A stretch of 64,000 nt of DNA from assembly GCA_030248225.1 (NCBI GenBank), contig JASANE010000253.1:1-64000 (forward strand), read 5' to 3'. The translations under genes were made by a program, and so were the position numbers. The notes beneath the pieces are model-generated. The model was not told the DNA's origin. It did no database searches and worked only from the letters and a program-made list of their open reading frames with translations. Of the stretch, positions 1-12,000 are shown piece after piece (the stretch's first letter is position 1; every line of letters begins with the position of its first letter). The stretch is from Trileptium ribeirensis. Lineage: Eukaryota > Nematoda > Enoplea > Enoplida > Thoracostomopsidae.

Positions 1-11
1 TATTCGTTCAG

Positions 12-84
12 TTACATCTTATACTTCAATATTTCAAGCTGTAGCACGTCACTTGATGAATGTCTGGAGGATTTTATTAGTCGT
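12..84 (+). CDS. lin-45: raf exon 1 in window (partial): middle of Ras-binding domain
   Basis: Frame 1 reads [14 protein letters not shown] up to CGT and then a GT donor at 85 (gtagat), phase 0. Joined to the next exon it gives [12 protein letters not shown] followed by MYWQPDYY. This aligns without gaps to Raf-1 [20 protein letters not shown], keeping S, L, C, L, Q and P in register. The start is uncertain: AG acceptors end at 11 and at 38, and the exon may be longer. The first half of the domain must lie upstream of the window. The call rests on this short alignment and on phase agreement, so it is the weakest of the 13 exons. Confidence 0.45.
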
Positions 85-3000
85 GTAGATTCTATATGAT
101 TTAGCCGTAGGAGTTACTTGCGACATTTTCCATAGCTTATGACAAAGATTCTACTAAAAACTCAAGCGGCTTGGCCGTTTTATGATTTTCGTTTAGCGTC
201 GTATAACGTTTAATTTATGACAATTCTGGAGGCTTGAGATAAAAAATGCGCATATAAATCAACCTTTTAGTAATCCTTTTGTATTGAGAGGTACAATTTT
301 TTGTCAGAGCGTCCTTTTTCGAACTACGAATTAAAAGCTGTCGGTATAGGTTGTCCTATTCAGTTGTAGTGTTGTTGCATATGTAAAATGCAGCAGTTGC
401 ATAATTTTCATGAACAGGCATCACGATAACCTGCGCTAGGGACAAAAATGCCGTAGTAAGCCAGGCTAGGTCAACAAATTTTTGTTCTTCTTAAATACGA
501 CAAACCAATGGTATTTCACACCGTATACATCTTTACGCCAAGCTCTAATAGCTTTCACAGTGGAAAATGTCTCTTGAAATCTTAAGGTTGCTTGATAAGT
601 ATGATTTCCTAAACAACCGTTCTTATATTTTATATTCAATTAAAAATATATTGTCCTATGGTTTGCAAATGTATCTCGTAAGACCGACGTGTTGCTATTA
701 ATGTGTTGGTTGGTTGTTTTACCTTTATGAGATTTTTAATAGGACCTAGAATCCTTAATTTCGGAGTATTAAAATCCAAGACTTAATCAGTTTTTAGTAT
801 AATTTGGAGGCGTTCAGTGGTGGCTGTGAAGATTGTCTCGGTTGTCGAGTTGCTTAAAATAGTTATAATTTCAGCCAGAATATATTTCAAGTTTCGGATA
901 ATTGATTAGGTTTCTCTCCGCTGTTCCGGCAAGTAACTTGTTTTAGCGGCACAAAAGTTATTGTAGTATAAGAAGTGGACATTTTTGTGCCCATGCTTTT
1001 CAGAAGTTCTAAACGTGACGCAAAAACCGACAGTCATACTACAATATTGCATATATAGTGCAGTACCATATGGATGCTCCGGAATATTCTTGACGTTTAT
1101 AAAATGGCTGCAGACACATTTTCTCTCAGATATTGTTTTTACTAATAGTCCCATGTTTATGATATGTTGATTTAGCTTACAATGCACTATAATGCGTTGT
1201 TCATCGATGGTTGTCGCCATTATTGAAACATGTAACGTGTCGCCATAAATGAAAATGCTATGTGTGTAGGGTCAAATGTTATTAAGCTTATGTAACCGTA
1301 TTACAAAATTTACATTATATTATTTTTTCACTTTCGAACTTTCGAATGAAAAAGTAATTTGTTCAAACAGAAAAGTAATTAGGCATTTTTAAAACTCTGA
1401 CCCTAGCTAACTAGGAACTTAATTAATGGCTTTTGTACAGTTCGAAGAAACTAACGTGCAGCCAAAAACCTCAGTGCCTGTGATAAAAACATACATAATT
1501 GTACACATCATCGGAACGGACGAATATATTGTACACGCAATTGCAACAACACATAATACATTATTGTACAATAATGCACGAAAAAGGATTTTAGATACAT
1601 TTTAAAGTTTTAATAATTATTTTATTTACGCTATTACAGATCGAGACAAAACCAAACCAAACGCTGCGGCAAGTCCTTGAAAAACCAATGACGATACGAG
1701 GGCTGTCCTGTGATCGGCACATGGTTACAATTAAACATAATTCATCACCTACGGGACTGTAAGTTGCACCCATTTCAACTGTTTTGACAACGTTTATCGT
1801 TTACAGAGGATCTTATCGTAACCCAATCTTAATGAGAAATTATTGTTTTACATTGTTTTTACATTTTCATAATGCATTGTATTATGTAAGGGTAAAAGAT
1901 AAAGGTATGCATCGGTCTTGGCAATTTTTGGTGTTTCTCTCCAGTCGGAAATAAACGAAATGATGCTTTCAGTTTTGTAAATAATGCCAGATATTCGTTT
2001 ACTATCATGACTAATGTGCTTGGATACTGCAATTGGGTTTTGTTATATTTTGGACTAAACTGCTTTAACTGCAAGATTTTACCTAGTTTTTAAGAGTCTT
2101 TGTGATTCATCGATTTCATTGTATGTAGCCGTAGGTTCTGCTGTGTAACCCATGTACGCGTGTCTGGAGAGTTTCGGACAAGACACTTCTAATAGTGAAC
2201 CTAGGCTCCCCAGACATTTTTCTTCGCGGTTAAAAGTATCGAATTTATTTTTTTTGACTTTTAAAATGGTTAGAAAGTTTGGGTGAAGGGTAGATTGATA
2301 TAGGTTAAAATGTTTAAATTTCTTTTTATTTGAATAAAAATCTTTAATTTTTCTATTCGGTTGCAAAATTCACTGTTGCTACTGGATTTCCATAATCGCA
2401 ATCAATCGTTAAGTTACACACATTTCCGGTGTTTTTGACAATTACAGTACTTTATGTGGCTCCCTCAGCTGATTCATTCAAAATCATAACTCTTTTATTT
2501 TCAGTTCCCCCTGACTATGCTGCCTCCAAGTGTAATTTTAGTAGCTTGTCAAGTCTTGTCAAAAGTCAGCTTCTAAATCCCGAAAAGATAATAAACTATC
2601 AGCAACATATTAACGGATTGAAGACGACTAGCCTCAAATTATGGCAGCGCATGTTGTGAAGCATTGCGTTGATTGAGTTTGTAGTATTTTTTCCATGCGC
2701 GTTGGTAGTCGCTTGCTTCGCGAAATTTCGTGGGAAACAGAGCAACAGCTCCTAGATTGGGGTGTGGTTAGCGTTATGATGATTGCCATAGTGTCATATA
2801 TGAACCGAGGTCCGAAGTCTATAGCGGCTAGCCGGGACCTTGGAGGGGTCAGAGTCTTCGTCCGAGTCAATAGTGTGATCCGGTGACGAGTCTTGACGTC
2901 GACCTGTGTTTGTCAAAAATTGCGCCATATGCAAATTAATTTGTCCGTTAGACGGTTAAAACGTTACTGCCGTTTACGTCACATATGAAAACTATAAAAT

Positions 3001-6000
3001 GTAGTTTATTCTTTTATAGTATTTATTCTCTCAGAGAAACCACGATATTCAACACTCAGAATACACCACCTTGGTGATGAGACACGCTAATTGTTTTCAG
3101 CTGTTTGATGAATGTCCACTCATGTTCTGTAGTGTTCAAAAGTTTATAGTCTAATTTCTAGTTTATATTATAGTTTCTAGTTCAACTGATCGTGTCGAAA
3201 GTTTATAGTCTAATTTAAGTATCTCCGCGAATTTGACAGATTTTGAAACCCCATTGACTTTTAACGGAAACGGATCGTCCTAAAGGAATGGAAGTTTATA
3301 ATAGTTGCACGAAACAAGAAGTTTTGTCTGTCTCTAGCTTTTAAGGCCTACTTAATCATGATTACTCTTATGCGATTCTTCATGAGACAGAGTATTCTAT
3401 TGTGGCACAGAAATGTAGTATTATTTTAGCATTTTTCAATTTGCACTAATATTATTACATTAATTTTATTCATTAAGCGTATGAATGGTAAATTTCGAAT
3501 GTCTAGATTTCAAATCATTAGTGCAAGAAATACTGTGATGTTGGAATGTGCTGAAAACAGCCACCATTTCGTAGTGTATAGATGGTTTATCATCTTAACA
3601 GCACTTCGAAGCTGTCTCAATTAGCCCAATTTGTCGCCTAGGAATGGTCGTAGTTCAGAGTGGTTTTTGGGGTTGTTTTACTTGGAAACCATCTGGATAG
3701 ATAATAAAATAGTTTTCGACGTGCTTTAAATATGTGCTTACCGCGGAATAAACTGAACCGAAATTTATCGGAACCGGCACCAGCAACCAGAATTGTCCGT
3801 TTAATGTTATCCGGAACTTGGTGTTCGAAATTTATATAATAGTAAAACAGCAGGGAGTAACCGGAATTCCGGTTCCGGCGAAAATCGTGTTCCGGTTGCG
3901 GTTCCGGCAAAGGGCAAAAACCATACTGGAACCGGAATTCCGGTTTAAAAATTTTGTGTGAAATTTTCCACGTTTTTTGCTTCATCCTGTAATCCGAACA
4001 TATGTAATATATGTTATACAATGATCAGGCTCCAATACAACCAAAAAAAAGAAAAGATTAACTAACCAATTTGCCGTGTGAAACGTAAGTAGCGCACATA
4101 ATTAGAGCAGGAATTTTTCATAATAACCTGCAGGAGTTTGTTAAATCAAAGCCAGGTCGATGTTTGTAGCAGCTATTTTACACATCCAGAAGTCTGTGGG
4201 ATACGTTTGTATTAAACCGGTGCAACTTGGTAACAGAGTATGGCTTACGCAGAAGTACTTATGGTATGCTTGGCTAACATAGATTGCGTCAAGCACCCGC
4301 CAGTGCGCTTGTAAACTTGGTAAATCAATCTAAATTGAAGTAAACTAACGTTATCTGCAACGCAGCTAGAAACTGCTTTCTTGGCAATGAACTGTATTTA
4401 TTGAAACTGGGCGAGCAGCATCACAGTGTGTTTTTCTTTTATAGCATTCTGATTAGAAAGTTGTCATGATTATGATCTAACTGACGGGCACTGTTTGTCC
4501 AACGCTAGCCAAAACAGTTGTCTCTGACCACTGATCAGAAAATTACCTTCTACCTATTATTTTCTCTTAGAATCATATAAACCAATAATTTTAAATTTCC
4601 TACAGAAGAACATGCAACAAACGTATGTGTAGTAAAGGGAGGCGACTGGAGACAAAGCGAAAGTGTGTATTCTACGCTCCAAGCTTTGTAAGCACATTCG
4701 ATTTGACGCAGTATACGCAAGTATAGTGGAAGACATTTTTTGCTCTGAATGTCCAAAAACCGACATATTTGATCGATAAATAAACATTATTAGCTTCCTC
4801 AGTCTCTTTAACGTTTCAGAAAGGCAATAATATCATCGCAATACATTGAGTTTAATGTAAAAGTTATTTTTAATGCATTTTAGATCCACTATACCTTCAT
4901 TTCTTCCATCATCTGTTTTACTATATATAAATTTCGAAGAGCAGGTTCCGGTTCCGGTTTAAATAGACTGTTCCGGTTGCTGGTACCGGTTCCGGTTATT
5001 CCCTGTAAAACAGATGAAGGAAGAAATGAAGGCACTGTGGATTTATGTGTTAAAAATAAATTTTATGTTAAACTTAATGTATTGCGATGACATTAGTGCC
5101 CCTATGGGACTTTCAAGAGGCTGAGGAAGCTAAAATATTTATTATTTAGTTATTGGACACATGGGAGAAAACGCATTCCGCTGTACTGGCTTGCGCAAAC
5201 TGTGTCAAACTGAATGTTCTTGTAACGCACGGAGTTTATACCAAACGATTTTACTCTGCCTCCAATCGCCTCGCTTTACTAGACATTCCCGTATATTATA
5301 CTATATATATACTAGACATATTGTTATTCCGTAGGAAACTTGAAATTATTCGTTAATATGGTTCTAAAGGAAAAATTATGCTATAATTTTCTTATCGTTG
5401 GCCAGAGACATTGTTTACGCTATGGTTGGGCAAATAGTACCCATCATTTAGATGATGATGGTTTTTTGATCAGAATGCTAGTGAGACAAACTGTGATACT
5501 GCTCGCACAGTTTCAATACATACAGATCGTTCCTAAGAACGCAGTTTCTAGCTGCTTTGCAAATATGACTCCAATCTAGGCTGATTACAAAGTTGACAAG
5601 CGCAGTTGCGGGTGCATATTAGCCAAGCTTACAGCTAAGTACTTCAATAATGCATAGTCTATTATATATATATATCAAGTTGGACCGGTTCAATTCTGAT
5701 ATATACAGCAGATTTCTGAAGGAGTAAGCTGCTACAAGCATCGATAATAATATATAATATTCCATTGTACTACCTTTTCCCCTCGGCGTGCGAGTTTGGT
5801 TTGCCTAAAATGTTGATAAATAGAAATATATCAATGCAAATAATTCTAATTGCTCAGATGTACTGGCAACCTGATTACTATTTTAGGACGCAAGATATTC
5901 GTCTTAGTTGGGATATGGAATCGACTCAGTTGAATGTTGAGCAGATATGGGTTACCGCATCTATTCCAACTTTTGCCGATATTAACCATCGCTTCGTACG

Positions 6001-9000
6001 TTTTGTGTGTTTTTACACCCTGTATGGGGCAAAATTTTTTGTTTGTCAACAGATTAGAATCATATTTTGTGTATACAAGAGTGTTAAATTCATGAATATG
6101 ATCATGGTATCACGGCGCTGATTAGCTTTTTAAGTCTGTTCGCAGGTTAGGCACGAAATTATCTGGCATCATCGCATAAGTCGGAAATATTACTTATAGT
6201 ACACGAATGTCGCCAAACAGTAATAATTCTTGATGGCTCCTTCTATGTCGCGTCGAGGTGTTTAGTGGGTCGCACCAGTTTTTTTGGCTCATCCGTTGCT
6301 TTTTATTCAATTTCGGTTATTTCGCGTTGACAGACATTGTCTGCACACTCAACAATGAATGTGACCTTATCAAAACACGCACAATCCGAATGCATTACAT
6401 TACATAATTTATTATTTTTATATCCATTTAAATATGTTTTTGTGTGTTTTCTTCAGAAAATTTCATGGCGCATATTGTGACCGAAATTGTAATTTTATAA
6501 GTGCAATAAAATTTTACTACAATAATGCACAAGAACAAGAAACTTTACTGGACAAAACACAAAAATTACACCAGAAAGTTGTAATCTTGAACTTTGAAAT
6601 TTCAGTCTAAAAAGACAGGTTCATTCTTGGGGGAAATTTCAAAGGGGGGTAAATTTTGCTTAAAAATACAAAATACTTCCACATTTTCATGCATTTTTAC
6701 TACTGTGAACGTACTTTCAAGCTAAAAACAATATTTTAGCATTATAAATAGTGGTAATTAATGTTTAAAAAACAATTTGCAAACAAAGAACATAAATTTT
6801 CAGACATAAAAAATTTTTGGAATTAGTTGAACATGGGGGGTTTCGGCCGAGTGGGGGGGGGGGCGGACATGGGGGAAAATCTCACGAACATGGGGGATTT
6901 GGAAAGTGGGGGTCCCCCCACTGTGGACAGGCCAGAATATTTTTATTCGACAACTGGTTCCATATTTTCATGTACAGTCCTGCAAACGAGTGATGTATTT
7001 TTGTTCGAGACTTATTCGATGTTCGAACACTGTCCAAATCTTCTATAATATGTCCCCATTCAGGGTTTTTTCAAAATTCATGCTATTCTAAAATGTGTGT
7101 TTTTTGAAATTTACCTGTGTTTTTTACTTAAACCGGAAGTGCCCAAATACCCCGTTTAGGCGTTACAGGGAAGGTCAAGCAAAATAATAAATAACCGGCT
7201 ACTAGCAATTTTATATTAATGCATGCGTTATATAAATATATACACAATGTACCAGTCAGTTATATTTAGCGATAATAATTTCATATTTCAGAATGTATAG
7301 ACTTAGAATTGTTATAGTACAAGAATTTAATATGAACAAAATTTTATTATAGTAGTTTTTTAATTAAACTGTTCATGCGTGCTAAATTTTGTGTTTTATG
7401 AAATTTCACTTTGTTCTTGCACTAAGAAAAACACAAAAACCCTGTGCCCATTAAAATGTAGTCGAACGTATAAATAAAAAAAATTAAAAATAACAAACTT
7501 TTAATATCATAAAAATGTTAATGTTGTTCGAGAAGTTTTTTGATGTTCGGTCAAAGCTATTCGTTCGAAATCTTGACACTCATTTCTTGCATGAACTGGA
7601 CTTGTAACTGTCATACAAATATGTTCATTGTAGAACAAAGATTTAGTATTAGAAATAGCAGTAATTAATATTTACATATATTATTAGTCTAATTGAAAAT
7701 TGAATTTTTGGGAGATTAATAAACCATGAATTTGTTTGAACGTGAAATTGTATCGGGTATATAGAGGAACATGGGAATTTGAAAAATGGGGTTCTTCCAT
7801 TGTTAGAAGGTTTGTTAGAGCTTATAGTCTTAACTTAAGTGTAATCGTGTATTATTTAGTAGCTATTACGTACTCATTCAGGTTACGTTTTGCAATTGAA
7901 TATTATCATCAAGTGTAAATATTAAACTAGACTGTCCACAGGAAACGAATACGTAGTAGTTGGGATACTTTGAGTTGGAAACCACAGATTTAACGTGGGA
8001 GAACCAGCTCTCATAGTTGTATTTTATCATATTTCCTTTGTCATGAATGATTTAAACAAAATAAGTAATGTTATGTTCTATTACAACTTTGTTAAGTCGA
8101 TTGTTTTATTTCGCCTCAATGTACTGGGGTCATGTGGGGCCGGCCTTGTAACATATAACCTGGGAAACCGCCTAAAGTCAGGGAGCTTGAAAAGCCTGCA
8201 CCCTCCCTCCATGAATATCCCAGTTAAATTACATTATTTAGTATTCTTTTAAACTTTGTGTTGCCGCGCGTTAAAGCATGAAGCAGGAATTTTAGTTATA
8301 AGTTGTCTTGCTTCATGATCAGTGTTTTTGCCGTTACGTATATCACTAAAAATGATAAATGGTCATGCAGATGGCGTCCAGTTAGATATCTTTTCTAGTT
8401 TTCAAGATATTGTAATGCTTCATGATATTGGGCAGGAAAGGCTGCAGCACTTCAAGTGCAATATCATTGTTAGGAACAGAACCAAACACACCTCCATCAT
8501 TTCAACCCACCATGGCTAGTCGTTCGATAAGGGTTTACTTCCTTTAACTAGCTAAGTGGTGGACCGACCGTTTTTGTCAACTTACAGTTATGAAAATGAC
8601 TGCAAGTTGATAACAATAACCTTAACAATAATAAAAAAGACCTCAACAACATTTTGGCGCCAAAACTACTTTCCCAAACGTAGGCTTGATATTAAATTTG
8701 AGTCTTTCCGACCAGCACCGCCTTTGGGAAACCAAAAGTCGCTTGTTCACGTTATGCGGATGTAATAATTTGTCTGGTTATTGGTGTTGGGCAGTGTGGA
8801 TTTTAGTTTGTTTCAGATTCGAAAAACATATTTTACTGTCACGTACTGTGACTGCTGTGGGAATCCAATCTGGTGGCAAGGATGGCGTTGTCAAATATGC
8901 GGCTACAAATTTCATCAAAAATGCTGGTCATTGGTACCAATAATGTGCGAGCAAACGCAGGCGCTTGCTAAATTCATTAAGTGAGTTTACTGTAGTATTG

Positions 9001-12000
9001 TCAAACATTATATATAATTCAGAACTGTCGTTCTGCTATTGGATTTTAGGCCATCATCTCGCAAGTTTTTAATTTGGTTTGTGCTCAGTAAAGAAGTTTT
9101 TTTGCCGTTTATGAGGCCATTTGTTAACAATTCTAATGTTTTTCGCAAAAAAAAATATTAAATAATAAATTCTTAAAAAATTTTGATTTCGACCCCCATG
9201 AATTTAAGCCAGGGGACACTCTGCGTACACCCCTGGCAGAATCCGGCGCCACCCAGTTCCAAACCCGGGGCGGAGCGGTTCATGTCCCCCGGCAAACTTT
9301 TCAGCGAAAGGAGAAGCCCTGTGTTATCGTGTGCATTGTATTCGCAGAAAATATTACCAGGAAGCATCGACTGACACCGCTTATTCAGAACCACAGGGCG
9401 CCGAAATTTTCAAACTGCAGGAATCTGGCCTCTCCATTCGCAAAAATTTTTCGGGGGGGGCCGGCACATTTGCAGGGGGGAACCCAAAAGTGCCGGGGGT
9501 GCCCCCCGCTGCCCCCCAGCACTCCGTTAGGCCCCCCCCGGCAAGGTCCTGGGGTCTGCCGGGGGGAGCCAAAAATAACAATTTTCGTGGTTTCACGCTA
9601 AAAATGGCTTTTTTAATTTTTAGGTAGATTTCAAGCATTTAATTTGCCTATCAACGTTGTATTTGTTCTCTGTTTCAGATATTTCAGAAATACTGTGTAG
9701 TAATTAGTAGTAGTTTTTGTTTGAAAAATTTTGAACTTACCGGTGATGATTTTGCCGGGGGGGCCACCGAAATTTTTGCCGGGGGGCTCTGCCAGGGGGC
9801 AGCCAAAAAAGTGCCAGGGTCGCTTTCCGGGGGGCGCCCAAAAGTGCCGGCCCCCTCCCCCCACTTTGGAGAGGCCAGGGAATCCGGAGTGACTCTTTAC
9901 CTACATTGTGTCTGAAACTAAACGGCTAAAAATAAGGAAAATTTTATGTTTTTTTAATTTCAAGACTGTTAAAATTGTTTCCAAACGCTGCCGATGAATT
10001 TATATAATAATGTATACATAATCTTCCGAATTTTTAGTTTCAAAATGGAATGTTAGAAAAATGTCAATTTTGTGTCTGTTGCACGTGACCGTTTTTTCAA
10101 TAGGAGGCAGTTAAGAAAAATTGAGTATTATTCAGCAGGGAAAAGCCAAAGAAATAGACGATTTGCGACAGGCTGGACCTGAACCGACACAAACCGAAAA
10201 AGTGTACCATCAGCCTCCATTTGGAAGCCCAGGACGTGGCTTGCATGTCAAATGCAAACCGTGAAAATTGTTCATAATAATGTAGTAGAGATTGTTTCAT
10301 TATTTAAAGCGAGAAAACTGAATATAGATCATTTTCAGTTGCCACCGTCGATTCTTGTTGCACTCGTGTTAAGTAATTCGTGTGGAATCTATTTCACTGA
10401 TATTAAGATTTGAGCTCTTTAGCTTATTTGTGCTCTTTTTAGCTGGACGCAAAAGCGGATTCCAACTCCTTCCGACCATAATGGGTTCGGGCCTGGTCAA
10501 AAAGGGGTCCGCCAAAAATGTTATCGATTGTATTTGACAATTGATGCATATTATGGTTACAATCAAAATTAAATATTCAAAAATCGAACGAAGTTTTGTT
10601 CGATTTCGCTCGTTTTCGTTTAAACTAAACTTCATCGTTAACGAAAATCTTTTAGTTTAATGAATTTCGATTGTGTTAAAATTATTTCATAAAAAATGTT
10701 AGCTTGCATATAATTTAAAGACTTTCGTTTAAACGAAGATCGATCGATTGCGTTATCGTGTTATTTCGTCTCCGTTCGATTTTATGTTCACTTAACTCTG
10801 GGTGTTACTGTATCTGAGCTTAATTTGGATTATTTTGTATAGCAAAGAATTTCAAGATTATATAATGAATGGCTCTTTTAGGATGCATGACTTGGGTCAA
10901 AATGGTTTTTGAATAGGGTCCTGGACATCCAAAATACACGAAAGCAGCAATATCTGCATAACCACTCACTTAGGCTATATATGGATTTCCGTTTGTGGAA
11001 TAATTAGCTATGTAGCTGTGCATTTAGTTTGATGCTACTGTCACTAAATTGCCGGGTTCGGTCGTAATGGGTTTTTGAATGAGCCCAGGAGACCCGAAAT
11101 ACACATAAATTTAGTATTTGCGCACCAGTGGAGCTATATGAGTTTTATTGGTGTGATTTTGTGGAGCAATTTATGCTGTGGCATAACAATGGTGTGCTGC
11201 TATAGTCATTATTTAGGCTGCATTGTTGGCGCGAAATTGGGTTTTCAGTGGGCTCATGAGACCACGAATACATGGAAGCAGCAATATCTCCGCAACCGTT
11301 CAAGCTATATAATATAATTATTATATTATAACGAGTCTCTTTTTGTAGAGCAATTAATTCTTTATGTAGTTAAGTTATACATAGCGCGCTGCTATTGTCA
11401 CTACGGTACAGGTTGGGTCAAAATGGGTTTTTGATGGGACCGCGTAAACCGCAATATCTCCGCAATTGCTCGAGCTATATGGTTGTTATTGGTCTGGTTT
11501 TGCTGAGCAATTCATTCTCTGGCATAATAGATCCCTAAATACGCAATTAGCTGAATATATAGTCAACTATCCAAGCAAAATATCTGATATTTGGCTCATT
11601 TTGTCAGTTGTATGCTCAACGCTGGTTTGTACGTCTGTCTAGGTTACCTGTTCAACACTCAGTATTCACTACCTTAAGGTACTAGTTTTAATTATGCATG
11701 ATAAATTCCGGAGAAAAATGAAACATACGAATTTTCTGTAGGAAAATAATTATGTGCAATGGTCACAGCGAAATGCACTTTCTAAAGGCGTGGAAGACAC
11801 GGTAAACGCTAGCCTGGTGGAAATCTTCACAACATATTATAGTGCCCCCGTGCTTCAGTTGGTGCCCCCAGGTTAAATTCCCAGGTACTATTTGGATCCT
11901 GTGGAGAGGCCATTTAATCAGCATTTTCCGAGTGTGGAAGTTTAACCATTTTTGGGTATATTTTGTAGTGGTTGCTGCGTTGTTTAACGAGCATTTTTGT

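Larger units (their letters stand above)
85..5857 (+). other. raf intron 1, with nested hAT-like elements
   Basis: Non-coding stretch between the two Ras-binding-domain exons. The part from 85 to about 3740 is AT-rich and shows no gene, RNA or clear repeat that I can support. From 3741 to 5742 it consists of two nested copies of one inverted-repeat transposon family, annotated separately. The intron ends in tctaattgctcag before the next exon. Confidence 0.6.

Noticed and set aside
2429..2659. Open frame with a cag acceptor and a stretch loosely like the B-Raf-specific helical region ([10 protein letters not shown])
   Set aside because: It lies downstream of the Ras-binding-domain exon at the left edge, whereas the B-Raf-specific region must precede it. 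The resemblance is a few residues and there is no suitable donor.
4557..4787. Open frames at 4557-4787 and 36796-37020 that resemble each other
   Set aside because: Both lie inside copies of the hAT-like non-autonomous element. Similarity is due to shared element sequence, and there are no transposase motifs.
5887..5995. Alternative exon 2 start at acceptor tattttag (5886)
   Set aside because: It would require a two-base split codon from exon 1, which ends in phase 0, and it would remove the MYWQPDYY block that aligns with Raf.
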